Positions 47,606 to 58,927 of a stretch of DNA of 64,000 bases are shown here, one piece after another (the first letter of the stretch is position 1; each line of letters starts with the position of its first letter). The stretch spans positions 186,001-250,000 of the forward strand of contig JAIWZP010000017.1 in the NCBI GenBank assembly GCA_025201375.1. Reading direction: 5' to 3'. This DNA is from Gongronella butleri. Lineage: Eukaryota; Mucoromycota; Mucoromycetes; Mucorales; Cunninghamellaceae. The translations under genes and the position numbers were made by a program. Below the pieces are notes generated by a model. That model was not told the origin of the DNA. It did no database searches and was given only the letters and a program-made list of their open reading frames with translations.

Positions 47606-50285
47606 TCAATTCCTGGAGCCACGATTGAGCTGAATCAAGAACCGGATGCGCGCACATATTTCATCTAGCCCGACCCAAAAATTGAGTGAGTATGCGTGCC
47701 ATTATTAAAAAAAAACGAGATCTCTTACAAGCTTCCTTTGGCGTCTCGGCCTCCAAATCATACGTCTTATAATCGCGCTCCTTCATCACGCCAATCTTGA
47801 AGTTGCTAGGCGCCTTTTTACTCTGTTTGCAGGAGCGCACCGCGTTGACATGGAAGGATGTCTAATAAAAAAAAAAAATGAAATTGAGCTGTTTGTCGCG
47901 ATTTGTTTGGATCCCAATTTTCCACGCTTACTGTCTTGACGGAATCAAACATGCCCTTGTGCTCTGGGGGCATCAGATGGATGTAATTGCCATCAATGAC
48001 GAGTGTGCTGACGCGCTTGCCGACAAACATGGGCGTTTTGCGATTGACATTGTATTTCTTGTATTGTTGCAAAAAGGTATCACTTGGCTGCTTGTCGATC
48101 TCGTCGCTTGCAAAGTACATTGGGTGTGCATTGTCGTCCTTTTTCTTCTTAATGGGTGAGCGCCAGAGGGGATTGGATGAGGAGGAGGGCGCTGCGAGTG
48201 CGGTTGTCTTTTTTGTGAGTGTGAGTTCGTCGACGTTTTTCAGGCTTTCGACGGTGGTATCGTTGGAGACGACCATGTTGCTGTCCGGCAGTGTCAGGAT
48301 ATACTCGTTTGGGTCGAGTTTGCGTTTGCGCGAGACGAGTTCGAGGACGTCGCCGACAAACATCTCTGCATAGATGGGGATGGTAGTGGTGGCGGCGACC
48401 TCCTCGCTGGTCATGAGTCTGATTCGGAAGTACTTTATGGGGGTCATTGGCAGGGCGGCCTTTGTGAGCATGGCCTTGGACGATGGCACGGGGACGGCAA
48501 TCATGGACGAGTCAGCCTCGGTGGCCGTCGATGGTAGCAATGGCGTAGTGGGCGTGTGCATCAGGCTGTTTTGTGTGCCATTGGACGTTGCATCCAGCAG
48601 CATCGTGCTGTTGTTGTGTGTGCCCGCTGTATCGCTCAACTCTGCATTGCTGGACGTGTGTGAGTGTGGCGCCGTCGTCGCCGTCAGCAATGGCTGATCC
48701 TGCGATTGCAAATGGTACTGCAGCTGCTCCTGTTGCATCAATTGCTGCTGTTGCTGCAGCAATGATTGCTCAGGCTGTGGCGAAATGGCACGCTCGTCAT
48801 CCGCCATCAAAACCGGTGGAAGCGCAAGCTGTGATCCCGCTGCCTTTTTGACCGCGTCCAAATCCGGCTTGAAACGGCCCATCTTGGCGCGAATCTGCTC
48901 GTTTTGCTTGGCTACAGAATAAATAAAAAAAAAAGTGAGTCGTTTTCACCATATACATTTCGTTTTTTTTCGCATTTTTTCCTCTGTTTTTTTTTTTTTT
49001 TTTCTCTCCGCCGATTTACCTTGGGAGGCATTGGCGCGACACAGGGCGAATTGATCAAAGGAGACCTGGTTGATGCGTCGTGTTCGGTCGAGTGCAGGCA
49101 AATCATCCTCGATTTCGCCATCGTCCTCTGCAATGAGAAGCACCCACTCGGCAAGATCGATCAATTCGGGCTCGAGGTCGGGTTTGCGGTTCTGCTCGAC
49201 ATAGTCGTAGAGGATGTAGCCGATGACGTCGTCGATGATGGCGTCTGGGCGGACGACCAGCTGGATGGGCTTGAATGGTGTCTTTGTATGAGGGAGGTAG
49301 ACGCATAATGTCATTGGTTTGTTGCTACCCTTGCCGGAGGCGTGCGAGTACGATGCGTATGGATTCTCGGCCTTGGAAGCCTTGGCCTTGATCATGGCGC
49401 TAAGCGCGGATTTGCCGTGTGTGACGCGATACGCGGGTTTCATTGGGAACCACGTCGCGTCGGGCAATGGCTTTGTGCTCGTCTGTGCATGCGACGACGT
49501 GAAGCTGGGACGGCGCGGCTGAATGGCCTGGCCTAGCTTTGGTAATGGCGGTGGCGGCACGGTGGCAGTGCCATTGGGCGGCGAGTAGATGGACCGTGCC
49601 GCGTCGTTCAAATAAGGGATGGACGACTCTTGTGTGGTGGTGTCGATCACGTCCAAGGACGACCGCGGCGACGGGTCAATGTTGGATTCCATGGATGGTT
49701 GCAAAGACGCGTCGCCCGGCGGCTCGCTCTGCGTGCCTTGCGAAAGAATTGACGTGTCGTCCAGCGGCTTGCTCGACAGTCGCGGAGCCACGGCAGGCAC
49801 CTTTGGCAGCGATGCATGCTGCAATTGAAGCTGCCTAGATGAAGAAAAAGCCAAAAAGCGCGTCAATTTCCCCCCATTTTAGCCCCAATTGACGCTTTTC
49901 TTTTCTTTTTTTTTTTTTTTCCTTACCTGAACTCCGAGTCAAAATCGTCGTCGTCTTCCGTGGTGGCAAGGCCGGCAGAGGGCGATTTTTTTTGCTTTGA
50001 GATATCGTCATGCGGCTGTTTTTTGGCGCGCAAATAATGTGTTCGCTTTGTGCGCGGCGTAGACATGAGTCCAGAGCCAAAAAGTGGGTTGTCCTTGGCG
50101 GCAAGGTCGTAGACGGGCGAGTAGCAGTATTGCATCTCGGGGTACCTTGGCGCGGCAAGCCGGATATAGTCATCCGACATGGCCGTCGGAGCAAACGACA
50201 GCACACGCTCGCCACGCTCCTCAAGACGCAGAAACTTCACACGCATCACGTGCAAAAGATAGTCAGCATCCGTCGTTAACGCCAT
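47606..50285 (-). CDS. AVO1: SIN1/AVO1-type TORC2 subunit
   Basis: Scaffold subunit that recruits AGC kinase substrates (Ypk/Akt type) to TOR complex 2 at the plasma membrane. Exons (minus): 50285-49927, 49834-49020, 48911-47932, 47861-47729, 47664-47606; 2346 nt, 781 aa. N-terminus MALTTDADYLLHVMRVKFLR matches SIN1 family starts. A CRIM-like domain lies in exon 2 (KPMTLCVYLPHTKTPFKPIQ, ILYDYVEQ, LAEWVLLIAEDDGE). After a Gln-rich linker, an RBD-like segment has PIYAEMFVGDVLELVSRKRK and EYILTLPDSN. The C-terminal PH domain spans YNVNRKTPMFVGKRVSTLVI, TSFHVNAVRSCKQSKKAPSNF and RIRFLIQLNR. The domain order CRIM-RBD-PH is the family layout. Confidence 0.92.
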
Positions 50286-50409
50286 CAGGACGGAAAAGCA
50301 CCCAAACGACCCAAAAAGTGAGAAAAGAAAAAAAAAAAAAAAGGTGAGAAGAAAAAAGTGTAAGGAAAATTGCGACAGTTGACCTCTTTCCACTCCCCCT
50401 CTTCCCCCT

Positions 50410-50703
50410 TTATTCAATCTCCGCCCGCACAACCAGCAAAGGTTGCACAAGGCGCAGAGCATCGTCAGGCGTGCAAATGACCTCTTGTTTTCCACTCTTT
50501 ATGCGATTTTGTTTCCCCCTCGCCTTTCCCCACACGAATTGAAGCCAAAAATTGCTGGCAACCAGGCCAATTGACTTGGTGTTGCTGAAGAGCACCCGTT
50601 CCCATGGCCCAACCCCCTTGAAAATCATGATGTACGAGCCAGAGGCTGCGCCAAGGCGCGTTTTTATTGTTTTTTTTTCTGATTGACTGCCTTTGTGAGC
50701 CAT
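50410..50703 (-). CDS. Small hypothetical protein, 97 aa
   Basis: ATG at 50703, stop at 50410; the ORF lies upstream of SIN1 on the same strand, 125 bases from its start. The sequence is of mixed composition, with no homopolymer readings and blocks such as SGSYIMIFKGVGPWERVLF and VASNFWLQFVWGKARGKQN. I recognise no family. It could be a genuine small gene, a fragment, or part of the SIN1 transcript's 5' leader. No promoter signal is evident. Support is only ORF length in an AT-rich background and complex composition. Confidence 0.35.
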   Translation of the reverse strand: MAHKGSQSEKKTIKTRLGAASGSYIMIFKGVGPWERVLFSNTKSIGLVASNFWLQFVWGKARGKQNRIKSGKQEVICTPDDALRLVQPLLVVRAEIE

Positions 50704-51127
50704 GATAAATTACCTGTCGAGTACTATATGACCATGTCATCTAGGATTTAAAATTTTAAAACAAAAAAATAAGGTGAGCAAGCAAGAAAAATAAGTGTCC
50801 GGTATGCATTTTGCAAAATTATTGCGAAATCAAAAAAATGGGCATGATTTGTGTGTAAATCCGCCAAGGTATGATACCAGACGTCTTTTTTATTCACAGC
50901 GGGCCAAAAGACGCAAAGTGCCCGCTGCATGATGCATGATAATATAATCTACAGGGTAAAAAAGATGAATGATAAAAATACAGTGGAGGGGTAGGGGTCT
51001 GGTAGAGGCGAGAAGGCGTAAATAAAAATAAAAGGGGGGGGAGAAAAAAAAAAAACGACGTGCCAATAAATTAAAAGAAGAAAAAAAAAAAAGGGTGGCA
51101 CGCGTGTTCAATTGCTCCAGATCCCTA

Positions 51128-52439
51128 TCAATGGGCGTGAACGCGCTCATCAGCTGCTTCATGAGCGTTCTGAGCATCATTGGCGTCGATTTCAGGGCGC
51201 TCGACGCGCTCCTCATCAACGGGAGGCAGACCAAAGAGTTCGCGACGCTCGTTCTCGACCTTTGAGTCATCAAAGGTGCCCATGTACGGCTGCGGGTTGG
51301 GGAAAATGTGGTAGATGGCAATGCCAATGATGACAATGACATAGGCGACAGGGTACAAGGCGGTGACTGTGTAGCCAAACAGGCCGAGACCAAAGATAAG
51401 GCCATAAAAGTCGCTTGTGAGAAGCGACAGATTGTAAAGGAGGGCACTGCCCAGGCGGAACATGACGGGCGCCAACGAGTAGAGGATAAACATACAGCCC
51501 GTGTATGCGACAATCATGCCAATGGCCTCGGGTTGCGCCACCAATGTCGAGAATTCACTGCGTTCCCAGATCATCATTTGCACAAAGTTGATGATCGTGG
51601 CAAAGAACGTGAACATACCAATGACCTCGTACAAGGGATGCTTGCGCGCCATGTATTCCTCGCCGACATTCGAAAGGCCATAAAAGGTGGCGCCAAGTAA
51701 ACAGAACAAATCACCACGCACAGGGTCCGACGCCGTCCAATTCTTGCCCGTGATCACGTCGCTGACGACCAACATGGCCAGACCCACAAGCGCAATGAAC
51801 ACGCCGAGGAATTGCACCCAACGATAGCGCACCTTGAGGAAGAAATACGACAAAATCATACAAACGGGCGTGCTCCAGCAATCCAGCAGCATGGCAGACA
51901 GCATGTTGGTGTACTCGTACGATTTCACAACAAAGTAGTTGCCCTCGACATCCACAAAGCCCAAAAAGAAGTAGAAAATACCACGGCGCCAGAATTGAAG
52001 CAGCCATCCTTTGAGGCCACGCTTGTAAAGCGCATACGAGTTGTACACGATCGCAAGCAAGGCATACACCAGGAATGTCTGCATCGTCGGCGCAGAAAGA
52101 CCATAGTCATTCGCCAATTTCGTCGTTGTCACATTGGTGCCCGTGATGCAAAGCGAAAGCACTTTTTAAAAAAAGAAAAAGGGGGTCAGAGATGCGTCTT
52201 TTTTTTTTAATCCAATTTTGCCCCCACATACATTGGCCAAGAAGTAAGACACGCAGGAACTTGGGGTCCTTGAGAAATTCAAAGCGCTGCTTCCATGTTT
52301 TGGGCGGTGCAATATGAGGGACGGCGGCTTGTGCCTGGTCGTGCTGCAGCTCAACAGCCTCCTCGAGCTCAATTTTTTCAGAGAGTGCGGGCGAGTCCAT
52401 GTTCACTCTCTCCTGTTCGACGGCGACTTTTTCACTCAT
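51128..52439 (-). CDS. SLC35F1/F2/F6-type solute transporter (drug/metabolite transporter superfamily)
   Basis: Multispan membrane protein of the SLC35F group; substrate unknown. Exons (minus) 52439-52232 and 52161-51128, 413 aa. The cytosolic N-terminus is acidic (ELEEAVELQHDQAQ). About ten TM helices follow: RVLLLGQLLSLCITGTNVTT, TFLVYALLAIVYNSYAL, FYFFLGFVDVEGNYFVV, then YTNMLSAMLLDCWSTPVCMI, VQFLGVFIALVGLAMLVV, GDLFCLLGATFYGLSNVGEE, EVIGMFTFFATIINFVQM, AIGMIVAYTGCMFILYSLAP, LLTSDFYGLIFGLGLFGYTV and LYPVAYVIVIIGIAIYHIF. FVDVEGNY and GLSNVGEEYM are family motifs. The C-terminal tail is hydrophilic and acidic, ending RVHAH. Transport role is inferred from family. Confidence 0.9.
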
Positions 52440-52902
52440 AGCAAAACAACAAAAACAAGGAAAAAACGAGCGACAGGGCGTGCAAAAAAAAGAAAAAAGG
52501 AGATAAGGAAAGAAAAAGAGATCTGATCATTCTTCCCGAAAAAAATTTTTTTTATTCCCATTGGAAATCCGCATCAGGTGCGGGTGTGTGAGCGATTTTT
52601 TGTGATCCATCGTCCCTTTTTCGATCTTTTTTTTGCATCCAGAATTCAGATGGGGTTTTTTGGTCCCAAAGATGCTCGCGACAAGATATAAAAGTGCATT
52701 ACAATGTGATTTTTATTTTTTTTCGGGGTGTATTTATGGATGGACAGGGGAGGATCCACGGGTAAAAGAGGGTTTGAAATGAAAAAAAAAGACGCTAAAA
52801 TATATACCATGCAAGAGTCGATATTTGTACAAGGGGAAGGGGGTGCCAGGGGGATAACAGTAATACCAGGAAGAGGGGGAGGGGAGACGGGAGGCGCGAG
52901 AC

Positions 52903-52939
<37 letters not shown>

Positions 52940-53201
52940 AAGCATGAGGAAGGAGGAATTGGGCGAGAAAAGAGGACAAAAAGGAAGAAACAAATCATAC
53001 AATGAGAGTCCGAGTGGGTGGAGGGGGGAAAAGGAAGCGAAAGATGTTGGAAACAAAGGGGGGGGGAAAGGGGGAGGGGAGGAGAAGGAGGGGGATATGC
53101 TAGTGTTTTTTTTTGGTGGTTTTCTTTTTTTTTTTCTTGTGTGTTGGTTGTTTTTGGTTCTTTTTGAGACAAGTGAGGGTGGGCGCCGGCGGTGCGACAA
53201 T
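52440..53201. other. Spacer between SLC35F and TBP genes
   Basis: No gene seen. Holds the SLC35F 5' flank and the TBP 3' flank. Contains a (GA)n microsatellite at about 52909-52935 and long G/A-rich stretches on the plus strand near 52970-53100. ORFs here are low-complexity Pro/Ser/Leu readings. Confidence 0.6.
52909..52935. repeat. (AG)n microsatellite
   Basis: About 14 AG dinucleotides, inside a wider G/A-rich stretch. Confidence 0.9.
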
Positions 53202-54626
53202 TTATCCACCCTTCTTGAACTCTTGAAGCACAGGATAGATTGCCTGGAAGGCCTGGTAAATTTCCTCGCGGACCTTGGCGCCGGTCAACACAATCTTGCC
53301 AGAGACGAAGATGAGCAGCACAATCTTGGGCTTCACCATGCGATAGATGAGACCAGGGAACAATTCAGGTTCATACTAGAGAATTGAAAAAAAAAATGAG
53401 AAACGTCCAAAAAAAATAGAAAAAAACGCGACGCGACGCGACGCGATGTTTTTCTTTTTTGGGTGCGTTCTTACGGAGCTGAAGTGACCATGGGAATAGG
53501 CCAAACCTTCCAAGCGAATGGGAAATTTGACATCACAGGAGCCCACAATGTTTTGGATCTTGAAATCCGTGAACTTGGCCTGGAAGCCGAGCTTTTGGAT
53601 GATGCGTGCATACTTTCGCGCGGCAAGCTTCGAGTCATCCTCGGACTTGGCGCCTGTCACGACCATCTTGCCAGAAGCAAAGATCAAGGCGGTTGTTTTT
53701 GGCTCACGGATACGCATGATGACCGCGGCAAAACGCTACAAAAGAGGGAGACTCGATAAACAATGGCAAAAAGACCAAAAAAAAGGGAACCCAAGGGGAG
53801 GCGAGGGCGGCCACAAGGGCGCAAACCACTCTTTTTTCTTTTTTTTTCCTTCTTTTTTGCAACATTGCCATCCTCTCATACCTTTGGATTGTATTCCGCA
53901 TTGCGAGCATGAAGCGCAATATTCTTCAAATCCAGCCGACAATCCAAATTCACAGTGGCCACAATGTTCCTATGAACAAGTAAAAAGAGGATGAGCCATC
54001 AATGGAGCCATTGGACAATGGGGAAATGGAGAAAATAGTGGGACGAGGCATCATGAATGGCTAAAGAGAGACTAAAATGCGGAAAAAGCGACAACAACCA
54101 TGCAACGAAGCATAAAAAACGAGCGACCGAGGGCGTGCAGAGGACGGGGGGAGGGAGGGAGGGCGGCGGCAGAGCGACGATTCGATGGATGGCACGGGCG
54201 ACAGAGAGGCACACGGACAGGCAACATCGAGCACGCTTGGTTTATTTTCTTTTTTTTTTACTGGTATAATGGGGCTTTGCACGCAGCAACACGAGTGCTG
54301 GCCAGCCTCTGGAAGGTATCGTAGCGTCGTAACAAGTCGTGGTCGACGGGGTAAAAGAAAAAGGGCAAGGGAAAAAAAAGGGAAAAAAGGGAAAAGAGGG
54401 GACGGGGAAAGGGTAAAAAAAAAAAAAAAGCGAACACTTACTGCAGAGTGGGCGTGATTCCGGCGACGGCGTATGGGTTTTGGTCTCGGCTTGGTGTGGG
54501 TGCGTCTAGAGGTGCGGGGGTCGACGGCACAGCAAAGGGCGTCGATGTGTGGTGAGGTGTGGGCATGGACGGCGTGGGGATAGCCGGTGTAGGCATGGAT
54601 GGAGTCGCAATGTTGAAGCCAGACAT
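53202..54626 (-). CDS. TBP1: TATA-binding protein
   Basis: Core transcription factor of TFIID/SAGA-linked pre-initiation and of Pol I and III initiation. Exons (minus): 54626-54442, 53969-53882, 53735-53475, 53375-53202; 708 nt, 235 aa. The ~60-residue N-terminus is Pro/Thr/Ser-rich with repeats ([16 protein letters not shown]). The saddle core begins at [14 protein letters not shown] and has two direct repeats: [40 protein letters not shown], then [40 protein letters not shown] and [20 protein letters not shown]. The C-terminus is LQEFKKGG. Residues of the DNA-contacting face are as in other TBPs. Intron 3 contains GCGACGCGACGCGACGCG. A TATA box lies 119-126 bases upstream of its own ATG. 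Confidence 0.97.
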
Positions 54627-56148
54627 GTTGAAGAAAAAGTGAAGCCAAGAAAAAAAAAAAGAGAGGACCAGCAGAGAGAGAGACCCAAAAACAAACAAGG
54701 AAAAAAAGAGAAAAAAAATTTTTTTCGCCATAATAAATCGACCCTATTTATACCTTTTGGCAATTGGAACTCCGTCTCCCACCATTGCCTTTTATGGGTC
54801 CGCTTCCAATCATCCACATGTCACCCACCCTCGCTATTATAAAAATGGGTGCCCTTAGCAAAAACTTTTTTTTTTCCTTCTTCCCCTTTTCTCACTTTGC
54901 ATCTGTTGCGGGCTGATAAGGTGCTTTGCCACCCCTTTCCCTTTTTCAAAGAAAAATAACAACAAGCCCATGCTTTGAGCCGCCATGCGGCGTCCATTGC
55001 TTTCTTTTTTTTTAATATTTATTCTTTTGTCGCTATTGATTTGTCTTGGGCCCCAATTGGATGAATCATGTCATCCCTTTTTTTTTCAAAATCCTCCTTT
55101 CCACGACTAGCGACAGGCTGCCTTCTTCGCACGGCGCCCCCCTATCAAAATGTGAAATGTAAACCCAACTCAACCCCTAATTCATCATCACGGGCCAATC
55201 AGCGCGCCCCACGGAACAAAAGAATTTCCAAAATGAGATCAGGAGAGGGGGGGTCACCCTTTTTTCCAAAAACAGGTCACGCTTACGCCCTTGTTTCTTT
55301 TCTTTTTGCCCTCTTGTTGCATCATCCGCCCTTTTTTTTCTCTCAAAAGACTATCAGATGCCAATGGCATAAGCTGCGGCACGAGACAGATTAGGGCAGG
55401 GGGATAGAGGACAAGCTATAGATGAGGCTAGGCCATGGGGGGGGAGAGCGGCTCATTGGATGTGTGTGAGTATTTCCATCGTTGCGTGGGATGAATTGTG
55501 TGTATGTATGATTGTGTGTGTGAGAGTGAGCTTGACAATGGGTGAAATAGAAAGCAAGAGTGAGAGAGAGAGAGAAAGAAAGAATGGAAGATGGAGGGTA
55601 CCCATGCCTGCAAATTACCCAAAAGCAAAAAAAAAAAAAAAAAAAAGAAAGCAGGCTTTCTCTCCTTTTTTTCCTCAATTGCCTCCCCATTCCACGCAAG
55701 AGAGAAAGAGAAGAGAAAAAGTCGGGAGATTCTTTGTTGCGAGCTGGTCTGATTAGCCTGATTTAAAAATAAAAAATAAAAACAAGGAGAATGGGCCATG
55801 GGCGTGTCGTCATGATAGCAAATTTGGGTAAATGAGGGCCTGTCGGTTGCACGATGATGGCACGATGATTGAAATTGCTGATGACTCAGATGATGTGCAT
55901 TTGAAAAAAAAAAAAAAAGGCCTCGACACCGCACGGTCGGGCCCCTTTTGTGCAAATGTGGCCCATTGGTTGGACATTCCAGGATGAATTGGCCAACTGA
56001 AGAGCTGGTCAGCTGCAAGAGTGTGCCCCGAAACTGAGACAAATACGGGATGATCATCCCTTACGCCTTTTTTGTTCTTTTTTTCTTTTTTCTTTCGCTC
56101 TCTCTTTTTTGATACCACGGTTCGTTTTTATTCCATTTTTTTACGACA
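54627..56148. other. Divergent spacer, TBP / Vam7-like gene
   Basis: No gene seen. A minus-strand TATAAATA at 54752-54745 fits the TBP promoter. The rest has A/T runs (for example 55629-55646), GAGAGA stretches and CT-rich segments. ORFs are low complexity. Confidence 0.6.
54745..54752 (-). promoter_or_regulatory. TATA box of the TBP gene
   Basis: TATAAATA on the minus strand, 119-126 bases 5' of the TBP start codon, followed by GGGTCG. Match is direct; use is inferred from position. Confidence 0.55.
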
Positions 56149-57276
56149 ATGAGCGAGGTTATCCAGGCGCTTTACATTCGAGACACCGAGACACGAACGA
56201 AACCCAAGCCACACACGATATACAAAGTGGAGGTGAACGCAGCCGTGCGTCACTGGACGGTGTGGAAGCGATACAGCGACTTTGTTTCACTTCACCAGCA
56301 GCTGCAGCAGCTGTACCCGGGTCAGCAGCCACCTGTTGCACTTCCGAGCAAGTCGTATTTCCCATCGACATTCAATGATGCTGCGAAAATAGAGGATCGG
56401 CGGCAAGGGCTTGAGCAATACGTGCGAGGGATCTTGTCAAGCAGGGACGACCGGTGGCGCCAGACGCAAGTTTGGCGCGAATTCCTTGCGGTGCCCACTG
56501 GGCGGCCGACGGATGTGGGATACACGTCCGAGACGTGGTTGGACGAGTACCAAGCAATGACGCAGTCTGCACGCGACACGCGGTCGCTCATCAACAAGCG
56601 CGCCACACATGTTGCACGCAACGAAGTGTCTGCCGCGCATAATTGCACCATGCAGGCCAAGAAGCTCATTTTCACCCTTGCATCGCGTCTCACCGCTCTC
56701 GAACACGCTTTGCACGCACTTGCCACGCAATCCCCTGCTCTTTCCGACGGCGAATGGCGACGTCGACAAGATTTATTGTCGTCGTTGAAGGAAGAAAAGG
56801 ACACGTTGCTGCAACTCGTCAATACCGGGCGCCAAGAGTCGGATCTCTTTGATACCACGCCATCGTCGTCATCGTCGTCGTCCGCGGCAAAGAACTCGTC
56901 GTCCCGAGAACAGCCCATGACTATGGTCCCCGAGAAACAATCGGTCGCCGCGTTGCAAAAACAGCAGTTGCTCCAGCGCCCAAGCACGGGGTCACGCGCA
57001 TTTGGCGCTGCCGCCGCGTCAAAGATCAAGGAAACCGAGGCGACGCGCAGCTTGGACAATGAAGGCCTACTACAATACCAACAACAGATGATGAATGACC
57101 AGGATCAGCAGGTCGAGCAATTTAGCGCCATTTTGTCGCGCCAAAAACAGCTCGGCTACGCCATCCACCACGAATTGGACACCCAGAACCAAATCCTCGA
57201 CGAGCTTGATAGAGACGCGACGCGCACACAGACAAAGCTCAAATTCGCCAATAAAAAATTGGCAAACATCAATTGA
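56149..57276 (+). CDS. VAM7: PX-domain SNARE, Vam7-like (Qc-SNARE)
   Basis: Vacuolar fusion SNARE that binds PI3P through PX and pairs with Vam3/Vti1/Nyv1. Single exon, 375 aa. PX domain at residues ~1-115: YIRDTETRTKPKPHTIYKVE, VWKRYSDFVSLHQQL, LPSKSYFPSTF, RRQGLEQYVRGIL. A helical middle region follows, with Ser/Gln-rich low complexity near residues 245-285. The C-terminal SNARE motif is DQDQQVEQFSAILSRQKQLG, then AIHHELDTQNQILDEL, containing the zero-layer Gln; it ends LANIN with no transmembrane anchor, as in Vam7, which attaches through PX. A PX plus Qc-SNARE architecture without TM is specific to Vam7. Confidence 0.9.
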   Translation: MSEVIQALYIRDTETRTKPKPHTIYKVEVNAAVRHWTVWKRYSDFVSLHQQLQQLYPGQQPPVALPSKSYFPSTFNDAAKIEDRRQGLEQYVRGILSSRDDRWRQTQVWREFLAVPTGRPTDVGYTSETWLDEYQAMTQSARDTRSLINKRATHVARNEVSAAHNCTMQAKKLIFTLASRLTALEHALHALATQSPALSDGEWRRRQDLLSSLKEEKDTLLQLVNTGRQESDLFDTTPSSSSSSSAAKNSSSREQPMTMVPEKQSVAALQKQQLLQRPSTGSRAFGAAAASKIKETEATRSLDNEGLLQYQQQMMNDQDQQVEQFSAILSRQKQLGYAIHHELDTQNQILDELDRDATRTQTKLKFANKKLANIN

Positions 57277-57697
57277 TATCGCCACCCCATTTATTCCCTC
57301 GTTTTTTTTTTTTTTTCGTTCTGCTTTTTTTCTTGTCATGGACCGAGGGCTTGTTGTTGATTGAAATGAGATGGCTGCTCGGTGAAAATGAGGGGCGTAC
57401 AAGCAAGCGCAGCCTGCGAAAAAAAAAAAAATAGAAAATAAAAAGATTCACTGGCCGCCCCAAGCTGCGCTTTTTTTTTTTTTTTCTTTTTCTCATTTTC
57501 CCTTTTGACTCTATTCTTTTACTAGCACGTCTTTTTTGTTGCTCTTTTTTCTTATTTCTTACTGCCCGCAGCGATAGAAGTACAGCCAAAAACTTTTCTT
57601 TTTTCTTCATTTTCCCGCCCGTCCCGAGCATTTTCCTCGTTTTTTTTCTTTCTCCCTCTTTTTTTTCCTTTTTCTCTCATCAGGCCGCCCCTCTCCA
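57277..57697. other. Spacer with long T runs
   Basis: No gene seen. T- and C-rich from 57465 on, with T runs near 57302-57316 and 57471-57485. It forms the 5' region of the PP2C gene. Confidence 0.7.
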
Positions 57698-58927
57698 ATG
57701 GAACAAGTACACAGTGCGGCCGGATTCCGTGTTGGCGTGAGCGAGGACCGCAACCGGCGCTGGCGACGTACCATGGAAGACGCTTACACGTGCGTGACGA
57801 ATTATAACAACGTGCCGGGCCAAGGGTTCTTTGCTATCTTTGACGGCCACGCAGGCAAGGCCACGGCCGAGTGGTGCGGCAACAATTTTCACAACGTAAA
57901 GCCAAAAAAAAAAAGGGCGCCCCAATGGACCCATGAATTGGAGAAAAGAAGAAAAGCTGATTTGACTCGTTTTTCTTTGCTTTTCAATGGCTAGGTCCTG
58001 GCCGATTGCCTGAACAAGGACGACAATAGGTCCAAGTCGATCCCGGAAATTTTAAACGGGGCGTTTCTCCAGGTCGATCAGCGCGTCAACGAGAACGTGG
58101 GCAAATTTTCGGGCTGTACAGCTGTCGTGGCGTACGTGGCGTACAAGGACGGGAAGGTAAGCCCCCCTCCCTCAATGCCGTCTTGGCACTCTTGACTTCC
58201 TTTAGCACACCATGACTTTCAAATGCCTTCGCAATCGCGCTCAATGGCTTTCAATCGCGCTCAATTGTTCTCGCAAGTGGCTCATTTCTCACTCTTTTTG
58301 TTAATTTTTTTTATTTAGCGCACTCTGTACACGGGCAACGTGGGCGATGCACGCGCCGTGCTTTGGTAAGAAAAAGAGACGAGGGCGCGAGGTCATTGAC
58401 CGGCAATGGACGTCATTGAGCAAAAAGGCACGTGGCTCACCTGATGTTTTTACTTGTTTAGTCGCAACGGAATCGCACAGCGTCTGACGTATGACCACAA
58501 GGGCAGCGACGCGCAGGAGGCCAAGCGCATCACGGATCTCGGCGGGTTTGTGCTCAACAACCGCGTCAATGGCGTGCTTGCCGTCACACGCTCCCTTGGC
58601 GACAGTGTCATGAAGGAATTCGTCGTCGGCAACCCGTATACCACCGAGACAGAGCTCGGGCCACAAGATGAATTTTTGATCTTGGCGTGCGATGGTGTAA
58701 GAACACAAAAAAGAAAAAAGGCACAAAATTGACGCTTTTTTTCATTTCTTTTCCTTTTTTTGCCATTGCAGCTCTGGGATGTGTGTGAAGATCAGACGGC
58801 CGTCGACCTGATTCGAGATGAAAAAGACCCCCTCATTGCCAGCCAGGCCTTATTACAACACGCTCTGAACAAATGCAGCACAGATAACCTCAGCATCATG
58901 GTCATCCATCTTTTACCTCAATCGTAG
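57698..58927 (+). CDS. PP2C-type (PPM) protein phosphatase, Ptc1-like
   Basis: Metal-dependent Ser/Thr phosphatase, likely a negative regulator of MAPK signalling by analogy with Ptc1. Exons 57698-57895, 57995-58156, 58319-58365, 58462-58696, 58772-58927; 798 nt, 265 aa, close to the compact Ptc1 length. Motifs in order: RRTMEDAY (metal-binding Asp), [86 protein letters not shown] and [12 protein letters not shown]; the last Asp-Asn pair and DG/GD residues are the conserved metal ligands. No membrane anchor or targeting signal, so probably cytosolic/nuclear. The DGHAG form (Ala for the usual Gly) is common in fungal Ptc1-type enzymes. Confidence 0.9.

Noticed and set aside
52646..53387. Long ORFs on both strands between SLC35F and TBP genes
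   Set aside because: Low-complexity Arg/Gly/Glu or Pro/Ser readings of G/A-rich DNA.
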